From positions 1-64,000 of the forward strand of contig NZ_JARFVC010000003.1 in NCBI RefSeq assembly GCF_029193815.1: a DNA stretch of 64,000 bases, in the 5' to 3' direction. Each line of letters opens with the position of its first letter. The stretch's first letter is position 1. The position numbers were made by a program, and so were the translations under genes. This DNA is from Cytobacillus sp. S13-E01. Lineage in GTDB: Bacteria > Bacillota > Bacilli > Bacillales > Bacillaceae_L. Shown piece after piece: positions 26,801 through 34,204 of the stretch. The notes beneath the pieces were generated by a model. The model was given only the letters and a program-made list of their open reading frames with translations, was not told where the DNA came from and made no database searches.

Positions 26801-26935
26801 GTCGCATGGCAACATATTAACTTCTATGGAAAATACGAGTTTAATATACAACAAGAGTCTGTTAACATGGATGCACTCATTCAAGAATTGGCTCATTCAA
26901 AATTTATATCTGAAATAGGGATAAACAATATATAA
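23849..26935 (+). CDS. tnpA: Tn3-family transposase TnpA
   Basis: This 1028-residue replicative transposase is close to the usual 990-1000. It has an N-terminal DUF4158-like region (ILSEEEIKTIYEKPNFTYED). The C-terminal catalytic half shows the DDE residues: SSSDGQKVETRINTINSRHS near residue 715, STDTHGTNEVNFAILNFFGY near 783, and a glutamate in RRNVQKALNRGESYHKLRKA near 915. An ATG at 23873 behind GGAAAGGAC is an equally good start and would give 1020 residues. The frame is intact to the stop, 71 bases from the right end. Confidence 0.95.
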   Translation: MSYSERTNMDIEKNKSNQNRLRILSEEEIKTIYEKPNFTYEDRCSYFSLSQPEKELLHTLRSIKSKAYFVIQLGYFKAKQLFFTFDLHEVGEDLRYVLKEYFNNSDLNDWSPVDKSTRLKQQQLILKLFNYRSCGIVERHTMEEKARKAATFCGKPIYIFREIMNYLSEHRIVVPVYSLIQDMIGQVITHEQNRLITLIQNHLKQMDIKALDRLLEDSSGLYEITLLKHEPKDFSATEIKQEMERGKQIQQLYHLAQELLPKLNISNESIKYYASLISYYSVFRLKRLNEWVVYIYLLCFVFHRYQRMHDNLINTFIYSVRGYIDDAKVTAKERVYECYTESNQDMKKAGELLKIFTDDHIPADTPFKDIQSRAFTILERQKLESIATQITTNIKYDETAFQWEQIDQQARRFKRYLRPIFLQVDFVAPSTNDPLIKAIDFMKTAFNKNKALGQYHSDDLPNGFISDGVKRYIYEQKTILVDRYEFLVYRLLRNRLEAGEIFCRDSIRFRSFEDNLINDRQWQEKEMLIADTGLTIFNQPIHSHLVELEKQLEDRITKVNQSISSGENEHLQIKKRGSHTRWTLPYTRDTESINHSFYDTLQQIDIRTVLHFVQQHCQFLDSFEHILGRYAKQNKDNRILVACLIAWGTNMGLGRMGGISDISYPLLAATSDNFIRLETLKEANDCISNAIAKLPIFKHYDIGEMIHSSSDGQKVETRINTINSRHSPKYFGLGKGIVSYTMVANHFPVNARIIGANEHESHYVFDILYNNSTDIQPDMHSTDTHGTNEVNFAILNFFGYQFAPRYKDIHAKVSKSLYGFKHPSQYGDKLIKPVRKINTNLIMEEWENIQRIMLSLAVKTTTQSIIIGKLSAYARKNKTKRALWEYDNIIRSLYFLDYIDSPPLRRNVQKALNRGESYHKLRKAVSFANFGKLRFKNENDQHIWGECSRLLSNCIIFYNASILSMLAYRETKGLDSDVMKQISPVAWQHINFYGKYEFNIQQESVNMDALIQELAHSKFISEIGINNI

Positions 26936-28102
26936 GGAGTACTTTGTTAGAAATTTTAGGGAAGCACTCCTTATTCCCCTTTTTCGGGGGATGTGCAAAA
27001 ACACCCAATTTATGTATGATGCAATAAACTGTTCTAATGAAGTAATTGCCTTACTTACATCTACATCAGTAACTTCTCCAATCGGCATAGCATGGATTGA
27101 TTCTCCTTGGATTGTCGATTTTATAGCAATTTCATTTATACTCTCAATAGTAATAACAGCTACACCTAAGTCTGTAAGTGAAAGTGGCAAGCCAAGTTGG
27201 CGATAAAAAGGAAGAAGTGCTTTCACCTCATCCCATTTATTCTCCAGCACGAGCTGAACAAGAATTCCATAAGCCACCTTTTCTCCATGTAGTGCATGGT
27301 GAGTTTCTTCTAAAATGGTCAATCCATTATGAATCGAATGAGCTCCTGCAATTCTTCCGTAATGACCGCCAAAGCCTCCAACCATTCCACCTAGAACAAT
27401 TATCGTCTCAGCAATCTTTACAAAATCATCGTTTAAAACTCCCGTTTTTGTAGCTTCAATTGCTGCATCGGTATGCTTCAATAGCAAGTCCTTACACTGT
27501 TTCGCTGTATAATGGGAGATTTGCAAAGGAACTGGTTTATTCTCAATAACCGCCATTTGAACATCTGCTTCATACCATTTTGCTAATGTATCACCAATGC
27601 CTGCTATAAGCATATTGACAGGTGCGCTAAGCAAAATTCTCGGCTCTAGTAATACTAGGCTTGCACTAACTGGGTAAATATCATATCGAATAAATGCTCC
27701 ATTCTCATCATAAATGACACTAATCGGAGTCCATGCTGCACAATTAGATGCAAGAGTTGGAATAAGTACATACGGCTTATGCGTTTCATGACAAACGGCT
27801 TTTACGAGGTCGAGCACCTTTCCACCACCAACACCGATGATTGCCTCAAATGACTGCTCTATGACTAGTGAAGAAAGACTTTCGATTTCGGTCATTGAGC
27901 ATTCCCCACCATAGGTATATTCCTGATACTCGACTTCTTTAAACTCAGGTATATAGGATTTTGCTGCTTTCCAAGAGTTTACACCATGGACGAATAGAAC
28001 CTTCTCGAAGCCGCGTTTTATTAGCTTCACTTCCAATTGATTTAAAATACATTCGCTTGCTGTATATTCACTTGGGGCTCCATGAATCGAAAAAGTTTCC
28101 AC
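26897..28102 (-). CDS. glycerol-dehydrogenase-like iron/zinc alcohol dehydrogenase, C-terminus extended by transposon
   Basis: This is an NAD-dependent dehydrogenase of the GldA/iron-containing family. It has IGVGGGKVLDLVKAV near residue 95 for nucleotide binding, LIPTLASNCAAWTPISVIYD near 120, and metal ligands in AGIGDTLAKWYEADVQ, GAHSIHNGLT and HALHGEKVAYG. GTG at 28102 follows AAGAGG. It lies 28 bases after metQ and is therefore in the SAM-riboswitch operon. The native protein ended ...FIASYIN at residue 365. The transposon sits at the stop codon, so the frame runs 36 residues into the terminal repeat. The substrate is unknown. Confidence 0.85.
   Translation of the reverse strand: METFSIHGAPSEYTASECILNQLEVKLIKRGFEKVLFVHGVNSWKAAKSYIPEFKEVEYQEYTYGGECSMTEIESLSSLVIEQSFEAIIGVGGGKVLDLVKAVCHETHKPYVLIPTLASNCAAWTPISVIYDENGAFIRYDIYPVSASLVLLEPRILLSAPVNMLIAGIGDTLAKWYEADVQMAVIENKPVPLQISHYTAKQCKDLLLKHTDAAIEATKTGVLNDDFVKIAETIIVLGGMVGGFGGHYGRIAGAHSIHNGLTILEETHHALHGEKVAYGILVQLVLENKWDEVKALLPFYRQLGLPLSLTDLGVAVITIESINEIAIKSTIQGESIHAMPIGEVTDVDVSKAITSLEQFIASYINWVFLHIPRKRGIRSASLKFLTKYSLYIVYPYFRYKF
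26969..27006 (-). repeat. right terminal inverted repeat of the transposon
   Basis: On the minus strand it begins GGGTGTTTTTGCACATCCCC, the partner of the left end. It is followed by AATTT at 27007-27011, the second copy of the target duplication. Confidence 0.92.
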
Positions 28103-28130
28103 GTCATACCTCTTTTCTGCGATATCTTTC

Positions 28131-28964
28131 TTATTTCATCCACTCTGGCTTTCCAAACCCTTCGTACTCTTCATCAATCACTTTTTCAAATTCATCTGAC
28201 GCGACAACTGCTTTTAAATCCTTCGCAAGCTGAGAGTCCTCATTGGCAGCACTAAGTGCCACGACATTTCGATATGAATCAAGCATATTTTCTAATGCAA
28301 GAGCATCTAATAAGTTCATGCTTGCTGCTAACGCAAAGTTTCCTGGAACTGTTGCTAAATCTGCACTTTCAACTGAACGTGGTAGCTGACCAGCTTCAAT
28401 TGGTTGGAATTTTAAATTCTTTTTGTTTTCATCAATATCTTTTTCTGAGACCTTTAATGGATCCGCGTTTTCATTAATTGTAATTAGACCTTCGTCACGC
28501 AAAGTATTTAATGCGCGTGCTGCATTGGTCGGGTCATTCGGAAGCGTAATAGTTGCTCCGTTTTTCACTTCATCTAAAGAACTATAAACATTTGAATAAA
28601 TACCCATTGGTGCAGTTGGAACTGTTAACAATGCAGTTAAATCCATATTGTTTTCTTGTTCGAAATTTTCTAGGTAAATGGTATGTTGGAATAGGTTCGC
28701 ATCAATATCTCCGTTATCCAACGCTTTATTCGGCTGAATATAATCACTAAATTCAACAATCTCGACCACATAGCCTAATTTTTCTAATCCAGGCTTGATT
28801 GCTTTTTTTACCATGTCACTGTATGGGCCAGCTGTAGCCCCAATTTTAATCTCTTTTGATTCTTTACCTTTTTCTCCACTACTTTGGTTACTTGCTGTAC
28901 TTCCGCATGCTGTAATAACAGCTGCAATTAATATTAATAAAATGCCTGTGACTAATTTTTTCAT
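28131..28964 (-). CDS. metQ: methionine ABC transporter substrate-binding lipoprotein
   Basis: This is a 277-residue NlpA/MetQ-family lipoprotein. It has a signal peptide with lipobox VITAC (cysteine about residue 20), then KIGATAGPYSDMVKKAIKP. Further on are FSDYIQPNKALDNGDIDANL with FQHTIYL and a PNDPTNAARAL ligand loop, all typical of methionine binding. It is anchored to the outer membrane face and delivers methionine to MetNI. It is transcribed after metN and metI under the SAM riboswitch. Confidence 0.95.
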   Translation of the reverse strand: MKKLVTGILLILIAAVITACGSTASNQSSGEKGKESKEIKIGATAGPYSDMVKKAIKPGLEKLGYVVEIVEFSDYIQPNKALDNGDIDANLFQHTIYLENFEQENNMDLTALLTVPTAPMGIYSNVYSSLDEVKNGATITLPNDPTNAARALNTLRDEGLITINENADPLKVSEKDIDENKKNLKFQPIEAGQLPRSVESADLATVPGNFALAASMNLLDALALENMLDSYRNVVALSAANEDSQLAKDLKAVVASDEFEKVIDEEYEGFGKPEWMK

Positions 28965-28985
28965 AAATATTCTCCTTCTTTCTCT

Positions 28986-29657
28986 TTATCTTTTATCAAC
29001 AACTTTGGCGAAGTAATCACCAAGTAGTTGGACTACCTGAACTAAAATAATTAAAATGAATACCGTTGCGATCATGATTGTATTATCGTATCGATAATAA
29101 CCAAAGCGGATAGCTAAATCCCCTATTCCCCCACCGCCAACGGTACCGGCCATAGCCGAAAATCCAATTAAGCTGATTAGGGTTAATGTTACCCCAGAGA
29201 TAATGCTCGACCTCGCTTCAAGAAGCAGAACGTCCTTTATAATCATCCAAGGTGTTGCACCAGTAGCAATTGCTGCTTCAATAACTCCTCTATCGATTTC
29301 GCGCAAAGCGTTTTCGACAATCCGAGCAAAAAATGGAATAGCCGCTACAGAGAGAGAAACACTTGCTGCTGTTGGCCCAATAGTTGTCCCTACTAGTAGG
29401 TTCGTTAACGGTAGCAATGCCACCAACAGTATAATGAAAGGAACCGATCGAACAAGATTTACGATAAAGCCTAAACTACTCTGCAAGAAACGGTTTTCTA
29501 AAAACAAGCCTTTATCGGTGACATATAATAATATTCCAACTGGTAGACCAATTAGAATTGATACAATTAGCGAAATTGAAATCATATAAATCGTTTGAAA
29601 AAATGCTGTATTAATATCGGGGATAAGCTCCACGAGATGATTGAAATCAATTACCAT
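28986..29657 (-). CDS. metI: methionine ABC transporter permease
   Basis: This 223-residue integral membrane permease (MetI/MetP type) has five or so helices. The cytoplasmic coupling loop with the EAA motif reads ALREIDRGVIEAAIATGATPW near residue 115, and LIGFSAMAGTVGGGGIGDLA is near 165. The gene overlaps metN by 11 bases. It forms the channel of the methionine importer with MetN and MetQ. Confidence 0.95.
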   Translation of the reverse strand: MVIDFNHLVELIPDINTAFFQTIYMISISLIVSILIGLPVGILLYVTDKGLFLENRFLQSSLGFIVNLVRSVPFIILLVALLPLTNLLVGTTIGPTAASVSLSVAAIPFFARIVENALREIDRGVIEAAIATGATPWMIIKDVLLLEARSSIISGVTLTLISLIGFSAMAGTVGGGGIGDLAIRFGYYRYDNTIMIATVFILIILVQVVQLLGDYFAKVVDKR

Positions 29658-30660
29658 CGCGTAACACCTCCACTTGCGCTGCGCGCTCTTCGATATAAGT
29701 AAGTGCAGATGTAGTTTCTTTATTTGTACCTCTAAGCTCCATTATAAAAATACCAAGTGGTAAATCTTGAATATACTCAATTGAACCATGTAGGAAGTTA
29801 CCTTTTACCTTAAAGGATTGAAGCATGTCTGAGATGACTCCTTCACCAGCAACCTTTCCTCTAAAGGTCACCTTTATAATTGGCCCTTCACAGGAATCTA
29901 AGATTAGTTTTGGGATATTAAAGGAAACAACACTTTCGATAAATTCTTTTGTGAGTTCTGCATTTGGATTGGCAAAAATGTCATAGACTGCTCCCTCTTC
30001 AATCACCTTCCCTTCTTGCATTATAGCCATTCGACTGCAGATCTCCTTAACGACATTCATTTCATGGGTTATTAAAACAATCGTAATGCTGAGTTCCTTA
30101 TTAATTTTTTTCAAAAGATTTAAAATCGACTTTGTAGTAGTAGGGTCAAGTGCCGATGTTGCTTCATCACATAGTAAAACTTTTGGATCATTAGCAAGCG
30201 CCCGAGCTATACCAACTCTTTGTTTTTGACCTCCGCTAAGCTGTGACGGATATACATCCTTCTTATCAGAAAGACCTACCATTTCAAGTAATTTCTCAAC
30301 CCGTTGTTTCACTTGGATTTTTGGTAGATTAGCAGCCTTTAAGGCAAATGCAATATTTTCAAACACAGTTTTTTGACTTATCAAGTAGAAGTGTTGGAAA
30401 ATCATTCCGATTTTTAAACGAGCTTCTCGTAATTCCTTACTTTTTAATGAAGTAAGATCAATTCCATCTACCTTGATACTGCCTTTGGTAGGCCTTTCGA
30501 GCAGATTAATGCAGCGTAACAACGAGCTTTTTCCTGCACCTGAATAACCTACTATTCCAAATATTTCACCTTCATTTACAGCCAAAGAAACATTATCAAC
30601 ACCAGTTACAGTTCCGTTTTTTGTCTCATAAATCTTTGAAAGATTGTGAATTTCAATCAT
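29647..30660 (-). CDS. metN: methionine ABC transporter ATPase
   Basis: This is a 337-residue ATPase. It has Walker A GYSGAGKSS near 38, the signature LSGGQKQRVGIARAL near 140, Walker B VLLCDEATSALDP, and the switch histidine in VLITHE. A C-terminal ACT-like NIL domain (about 260-335) is the site of methionine trans-inhibition in relatives. The start is ATG at 30660 behind GAGGGAA; the longer open frame reaching 30780 runs through the riboswitch terminator and is not coding. Confidence 0.95.
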   Translation of the reverse strand: MIEIHNLSKIYETKNGTVTGVDNVSLAVNEGEIFGIVGYSGAGKSSLLRCINLLERPTKGSIKVDGIDLTSLKSKELREARLKIGMIFQHFYLISQKTVFENIAFALKAANLPKIQVKQRVEKLLEMVGLSDKKDVYPSQLSGGQKQRVGIARALANDPKVLLCDEATSALDPTTTKSILNLLKKINKELSITIVLITHEMNVVKEICSRMAIMQEGKVIEEGAVYDIFANPNAELTKEFIESVVSFNIPKLILDSCEGPIIKVTFRGKVAGEGVISDMLQSFKVKGNFLHGSIEYIQDLPLGIFIMELRGTNKETTSALTYIEERAAQVEVLRDGN

Positions 30661-30737
30661 AGAATTCCCTCTTTTTCTTAATGCCTTTTTTAGAAAAGCG
30701 ACGATTTTAGGGTGTAGCTTAGCGAAAAAGTGAAATG

Positions 30738-30770
30738 TAAAAATGCCCCTTTCTAAACTGAAAGGGGCAT
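30738..30770 (-). terminator. riboswitch-controlled terminator before metN
   Basis: On the minus strand ATGCCCCTTTC pairs with GAAAGGGGCAT, followed by TTTTTAC. It lies between the SAM aptamer and the metN ribosome site, where it would form when SAM is bound. Confidence 0.9.
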
Positions 30771-30796
30771 CGAAATACAAACACGAAATATCTCGA

Positions 30797-30899
30797 CTTA
30801 TCTTTCAGAATGAAAGTCATTCTGCAGGAATTGGCACCTTCCCATATATGGGGGTTGCCGGACGTCGTAGGGCCTAGTCCCTCGGTCGCTCTGGATAAG
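30797..30899 (-). ncRNA. SAM-I (S-box) riboswitch
   Basis: Minus-strand CTTATCCAGAGCGACCGAGG, then GACTAGGCCCTACGACGTCC and GGCAACC, are the classical S-box core. The P1 helix is CTTATC with GATAAG, and GAATGACTTTCATTC is a later helix. High SAM should stabilise the downstream terminator and switch off metN-metI-metQ and the dehydrogenase. Confidence 0.96.
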
Positions 30900-30929
30900 T
30901 TTGACTACTTATTTAGTTAATATAGTTAG

Positions 30930-30958
30930 ATACTACAAAGCTATTTACTATTTGTCAA
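30930..30958 (-). promoter_or_regulatory. sigma-A promoter of the met operon
   Basis: Minus-strand TTGACA (30953-30958) and TAGTAT (30930-30935) are separated by 17 bp, about 30 bases before the riboswitch. Confidence 0.8.
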
Positions 30959-31131
30959 CAACTTTAAAACACTACTTAAACAGTGTTAACCGCTTTCATT
31001 GCTTAAAATTCAAGGAATTAATTGAATAAAAAAAATTAAACTACAATACGAATTTAAAAGGGAGTCCTTTTGCTATTAATGGATTTGATCTATACAGATG
31101 GTTATACTATCTAAAGAGAATCTTAAGAGAG

Positions 31132-31320
31132 GTGCATAAAATAAACTTAGATTTAACGACTATTAATGACAGTATGCTTGACTTCCGATATCATGAAGAA
31201 GCAAGGTCATCGTTTAAAAGTCTTTTCCAAGAAAGGCTTTTAATCCGAACCCATGATGAAATTGATGGAAAGATGGTTTACTATTACCATATTGTCAAAA
31301 ATCCAGAAACATCTCAGTGA
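31132..31320 (+). CDS. small hypothetical protein
   Basis: This 62-codon frame (INLDLTTINDSMLDFRYHEE onward) is soluble and charged, with no recognised family. The GTG start overlaps the AGAGAGG that should serve it, so the true start or even the gene is uncertain. It lies 50 bases before truA. Confidence 0.4.
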   Translation: MHKINLDLTTINDSMLDFRYHEEARSSFKSLFQERLLIRTHDEIDGKMVYYYHIVKNPETSQ

Positions 31321-31372
31321 TATATGCATCAAGTGGTTAATAAAACAATAGTGGGGAAAAAAGGAGATAAAA

Positions 31373-32110
31373 ATGAACAATTATAAATTAACAATCCAAT
31401 ATGATGGCGGACGCTATAAGGGATGGCAGAGGCTTGGTGATGATGATAATACCATTCAAGGGAAAATAGAAAATGTGTTATCGGAGATGGTAGGAAGAAA
31501 AGTCGAAATCATCGGAAGTAGCAGAACAGATGCTGGTGTACATGCCCTATATCAAGTAGCGAATTTTAAAATTAGTGAGAACATGGCTGAGGCTCAAATC
31601 AAGAGTTATTTGTATAGATATTTACCACGAGACATTAGCGTGATTGATGTTACATTAGTGCAAGACCGCTTTCATGCCCGGTATAATGCTAAGGATAAAA
31701 CCTATTTGTATAAAATCTGGAACAAGGAACATACAAACCCTTTTATGCGCAAATATAGTATGCATGTTGAGAAAAAACTTAATATCTCAGAAATGGAAAA
31801 AGCATCTCGTTTGTATTTAGGAGAACATGATTTTACTTCATATTCAAATGCTAAGAGTAAGAAAAAGTCCATGGTTCGTGAAATATATTCTATCTCTATA
31901 GAAGAGGTTGATGGGTTTATCGAAATTAGAGTGAGAGGCAATGGATTCCTTTATAATATGGTTCGAAAGATCGTAGGAACATTAATTGAAGTTGGATTAG
32001 GTGAAAAAGATGCTGAGAGTATAGCGGGAATACTTGAATCAAAAGAACGCATACAAACGGGTGGCATGGCAGAAGCAGGTGGCTTGTATTTGGTGGCAAT
32101 TGATTTTTAG
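31373..32110 (+). CDS. truA: tRNA pseudouridine(38-40) synthase
   Basis: This 245-residue TruA isomerises uridines 38-40 in the tRNA anticodon arm. The catalytic aspartate is in IGSSRTDAGVHAL near residue 53. GWQR near 18, DRFHARYNAKDKTYLYKIW near 97, and GNGFLYNMVRKIVGTLIEVG near 200 are the other family motifs. AAAGGAG precedes the ATG. It stands alone rather than in the ribosomal-protein cluster where the main B. subtilis truA lies, so it may be a second copy. Confidence 0.93.
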   Translation: MNNYKLTIQYDGGRYKGWQRLGDDDNTIQGKIENVLSEMVGRKVEIIGSSRTDAGVHALYQVANFKISENMAEAQIKSYLYRYLPRDISVIDVTLVQDRFHARYNAKDKTYLYKIWNKEHTNPFMRKYSMHVEKKLNISEMEKASRLYLGEHDFTSYSNAKSKKKSMVREIYSISIEEVDGFIEIRVRGNGFLYNMVRKIVGTLIEVGLGEKDAESIAGILESKERIQTGGMAEAGGLYLVAIDF

Positions 32111-32304
32111 AGAAAAGATCAAGTTAATTTTCTAGATTAAATTTGCTTTTCAAGATTTTATCTGTTATTCTAAAGAAGAATTATTTTTGTTCGGTTCTGT
32201 AGGGAAAGAATAAGTGGTAGTATTTAAACTTTTCGCCTTTGATATCTAATTGAGCAACTATAGTAATAAACGTGGATTTTATATTCACACAGGAGGAAAC
32301 ACAT

Positions 32305-32505
32305 ATGCAACAAGGTACAGTAAAATGGTTTAACGCAGAAAAAGGATTCGGTTTCATCGAAATAGAAGGTGGAGAAGATGTATTCGTACATTTCTCAGCT
32401 ATCCAAGGCGAAGGATTTAAATCATTAGATGAAGGCCAAAAAGTTACATTTGACACAGAACAAGGTCAACGTGGACTTCAAGCTACAAACGTAAACAAAG
32501 CTTAA
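32305..32505 (+). CDS. cold-shock protein, CspA/CspB family
   Basis: This 66-residue OB-fold protein binds single-stranded RNA and DNA. The RNA-binding motifs KGFGFI and VFVHFS are both visible (residues about 13-18 and 26-31). The start is ATG at 32305, nine bases after AGGAGG; the longer upstream frame is 5' leader. A terminator follows at once. Confidence 0.95.
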   Translation: MQQGTVKWFNAEKGFGFIEIEGGEDVFVHFSAIQGEGFKSLDEGQKVTFDTEQGQRGLQATNVNKA

Positions 32506-32518
32506 TTGTTATTAAAAG

Positions 32519-32542
32519 GACTCTATTTTAGAGTCTTTTTTT
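32519..32542 (+). terminator. terminator after the cold-shock gene
   Basis: GACTCTA pairs with TAGAGTC around TTT, followed by TTTTTTT. Confidence 0.85.
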
Positions 32543-32547
32543 GTTGT

Positions 32548-32616
32548 TTAGGAAATTATAAAATTGTAAGGTTGTGTATAACTTCGTGTCTTTGTCTATC
32601 TACGTCTAGCTCCGGT
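32548..32616 (+). repeat. leader module of the dispersed repeat
   Basis: TTTAGGAAATTATAAAATTG, then TAAGGTTGTGTATAACTTCG and GTCTAGCTCCGG. Near-identical leaders occur at 45343, 48933 and 51464. Here the GC-rich body is missing. It starts a few bases beyond a terminator. Confidence 0.75.
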
Positions 32617-32913
32617 CTCAATACAAAAAAGGCTGACTAATTAATCCTCATCCATGAAAATCCAGATATACGGACTTATTGAACTTAACATTTTATAATT
32701 AGTCAACCTCGACCTCGAAGACAACAATGCTGCAAGTGTTAAAATGGTTAGGTAAAGCATAACACACTAATATTGGATTACCTAAGTAAATTTGCCAACA
32801 TTCTCGTGTAACGACAATAATCAAAAATATAGTGCAAAAAAAACCGCATGGATCTATTTTTTATCGTAAATGATATCATTAATGCATACATTTAAAAAGG
32901 AGTTAAATGTCTC
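32617..32913. other. non-coding gap after the cold-shock gene
   Basis: No gene. GCTGACTAATTA near 32632 can pair with TAATTAGTCAACC near 32696, an imperfect long-range inverted repeat. Confidence 0.4.
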
Positions 32914-33105
32914 ATGAAATACATAAAAACGCAAATGAAACAACTAGTCAAAGAAAATTATGAATTACAAAAGCGCTTAAAAGTGTTGATGGAAGAACAT
33001 GAACTTGAGAAAAACTTTGCTCTTAAGGCTTTGTATCATTCTGAAGTAGCTGCAGGGGGAAAGTATCAGAAAAATTATCAAGCACTTGACTCGCCCAAAG
33101 GCTAG
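32914..33105 (+). CDS. small coiled-coil protein, unknown
   Basis: This is a 63-residue, strongly charged, helix-forming protein (KTQMKQLVKENYELQKRLKV, then LMEEHELEKNFALKALYH) with heptad-like leucines. AAGGAG lies about ten bases before the ATG. I recognise no family. Confidence 0.5.
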   Translation: MKYIKTQMKQLVKENYELQKRLKVLMEEHELEKNFALKALYHSEVAAGGKYQKNYQALDSPKG

Positions 33106-33239
33106 GTCATTAGATACTTGCATTTGCACATTCAAGTAAGATTTAAAAATTGATTACCAAAAGTCTAATATAAGCTAAAAATGGAGAGAATACTTAGGAA
33201 AGGTATGTTTTACTTTGGTCTTAGAACGGAGGAATCAAC

Positions 33240-33713
33240 TTGGAAACAACTTTGAAGATCGGTGATAATGCCCCTGAATTTTCATTATCTGCGACGACAA
33301 AAGAAAAGATTGCATTGTCTGATTATCATGGCAAAAAAAATATTTTTGTGGCTTTTTATGGAATGGACTTTACTCCTGGCTGAATTAAAGAAATTGCCTC
33401 TTGGAAAGAGGATTACACAAGGTTTGAACAATTGGATGCCGAAGTGCTTGCGATTAGTGTCGATCATATCCACTCGCATAATGTCTTTGCAGCGAGCATG
33501 GGGACATTGCCCTATCCATTATTATCAGATTGGCATAAACAAACAGTAAAACGTTACAACGTGTTTAACGAAAAAGGCGAAACCGCGATTCGCTCTGTCT
33601 TTGTGGTAAATAAAGATGGTATCATTACCTACTTAAACACCTCATTTAAAGCCGATCAGAAAGAAGATTATGAGGCGGTATTTAGTGAGCTTGAAATGTT
33701 AGTAAACAAATAA
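33240..33713 (+). CDS. peroxiredoxin-like protein with in-frame TGA at the catalytic position (candidate selenoprotein)
   Basis: Starting at TTG behind GGAGG (seven-base spacing), the frame gives METTLKIGDNAPEFSLSATT. It continues to VAFYGMDFTPG, then TGA at codon 48 (33381-33383), then IKEIASWKEDYTRFEQLDAE and on to the stop at 33711, 158 codons in all. This is an AhpC/TSA peroxiredoxin fold; the TGA falls at the peroxidatic cysteine. The 110 codons after it stay open and conserved in style. A six-bp hairpin with GGA in its loop begins 13 bases after the TGA. It is either a selenocysteine protein or a one-base nonsense mutant; I favour the former. Confidence 0.65.
33397..33411 (+). promoter_or_regulatory. 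candidate bacterial SECIS hairpin
   Basis: CCTCTT pairs with AAGAGG around the loop GGA. The loop guanine is 19 bases beyond the TGA, within the spacing usual for bacterial SECIS elements that recruit SelB. Confidence 0.5.
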
Positions 33714-33727
33714 ATTATTGTAGAGAA

Positions 33728-33757
33728 TTCCGCACTATAGTTGTGGGATTTTTTTGG
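33728..33757 (+). terminator. terminator after the peroxiredoxin gene
   Basis: TCCGCAC faces GTGGGA with a one-base bulge, then TTTTTTT. Confidence 0.65.
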
Positions 33758-33781
33758 CTATATAAAGAAAAAAACACCCGA

Positions 33782-33994
33782 TTATTCGGATGCATACTTA
33801 ATGATTCCATGTAAAAAGACGGAGTACTCTCGCTGTGAACACTCTCTTAACTTAATTTTTCCGTCTTTTTCTAATTCTCCAATCAATTCTTGAATTTTTT
33901 TTTCATCTTCTTTTGAAGCCTTGGGAATTTCTATAGAAAACAAATTACCTCGACTGGCTTTGTGTAGATTTTTTAATAATCCAACTTTATTCAT
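33782..33994 (-). CDS. small hypothetical protein
   Basis: The frame is 70 residues (MNKVGLLKNLHKASRGNLFS onward), charged and soluble, with IQELIGELEKDGKIKL resembling a short winged-helix end. AAGGGGATG lies ahead of the ATG. The family is not recognised. Confidence 0.55.
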   Translation of the reverse strand: MNKVGLLKNLHKASRGNLFSIEIPKASKEDEKKIQELIGELEKDGKIKLRECSQREYSVFLHGIIKYASE

Positions 33995-34146
33995 TGGGTC
34001 ATCCCCTTTATCTATTTATCTATACCTTCGACATAAAGGGACCTTTTTCCTTTAAATAAATTCATTCTTTCGTTAAAGGCTGATAATATCAGATCCTTGA
34101 TAGGGTAATCTTGACTATTAAATGATTTATAACGGAATTTATGGTC

Positions 34147-34179
34147 AAAAAGAAGGTAAGCCAGTTAGTCAAGCTTACC
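34147..34179 (-). terminator. terminator after yabR
   Basis: On the minus strand GGTAAGC pairs with GCTTACC, followed by TTCTTTTT. Confidence 0.75.
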
Positions 34180-34204
34180 TTTATCTATATGATGGAGCAG
34201 ATAA

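Larger units (their letters stand above)
20133..27006. mobile_element. Tn3-family transposon, 6.9 kb, with sigma-factor cargo
   Basis: The ends are inverted copies of GGGT(A/G)TTTTTGCACATCCC continuing through CCGAAAAAGGGGAATAAG, with one mismatch in the first 37 bases. They are bounded by the direct repeat AATTT. Inside are tnpA and tnpR at the right, a res-like region, and a leftward cargo operon of five genes. All parts appear intact, so the element may be active. Confidence 0.95.

Noticed and set aside
30661-30780. N-terminal extension of metN by 40 codons
   Set aside because: It would translate the riboswitch terminator. ATG at 30660 has a proper ribosome site and gives the usual MetN length.
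33240-33713. Calling the peroxiredoxin a plain pseudogene
   Set aside because: It was considered seriously, but the only defect is TGA at the redox cysteine with a SECIS-like hairpin in range. It is kept as a candidate selenoprotein with moderate confidence.
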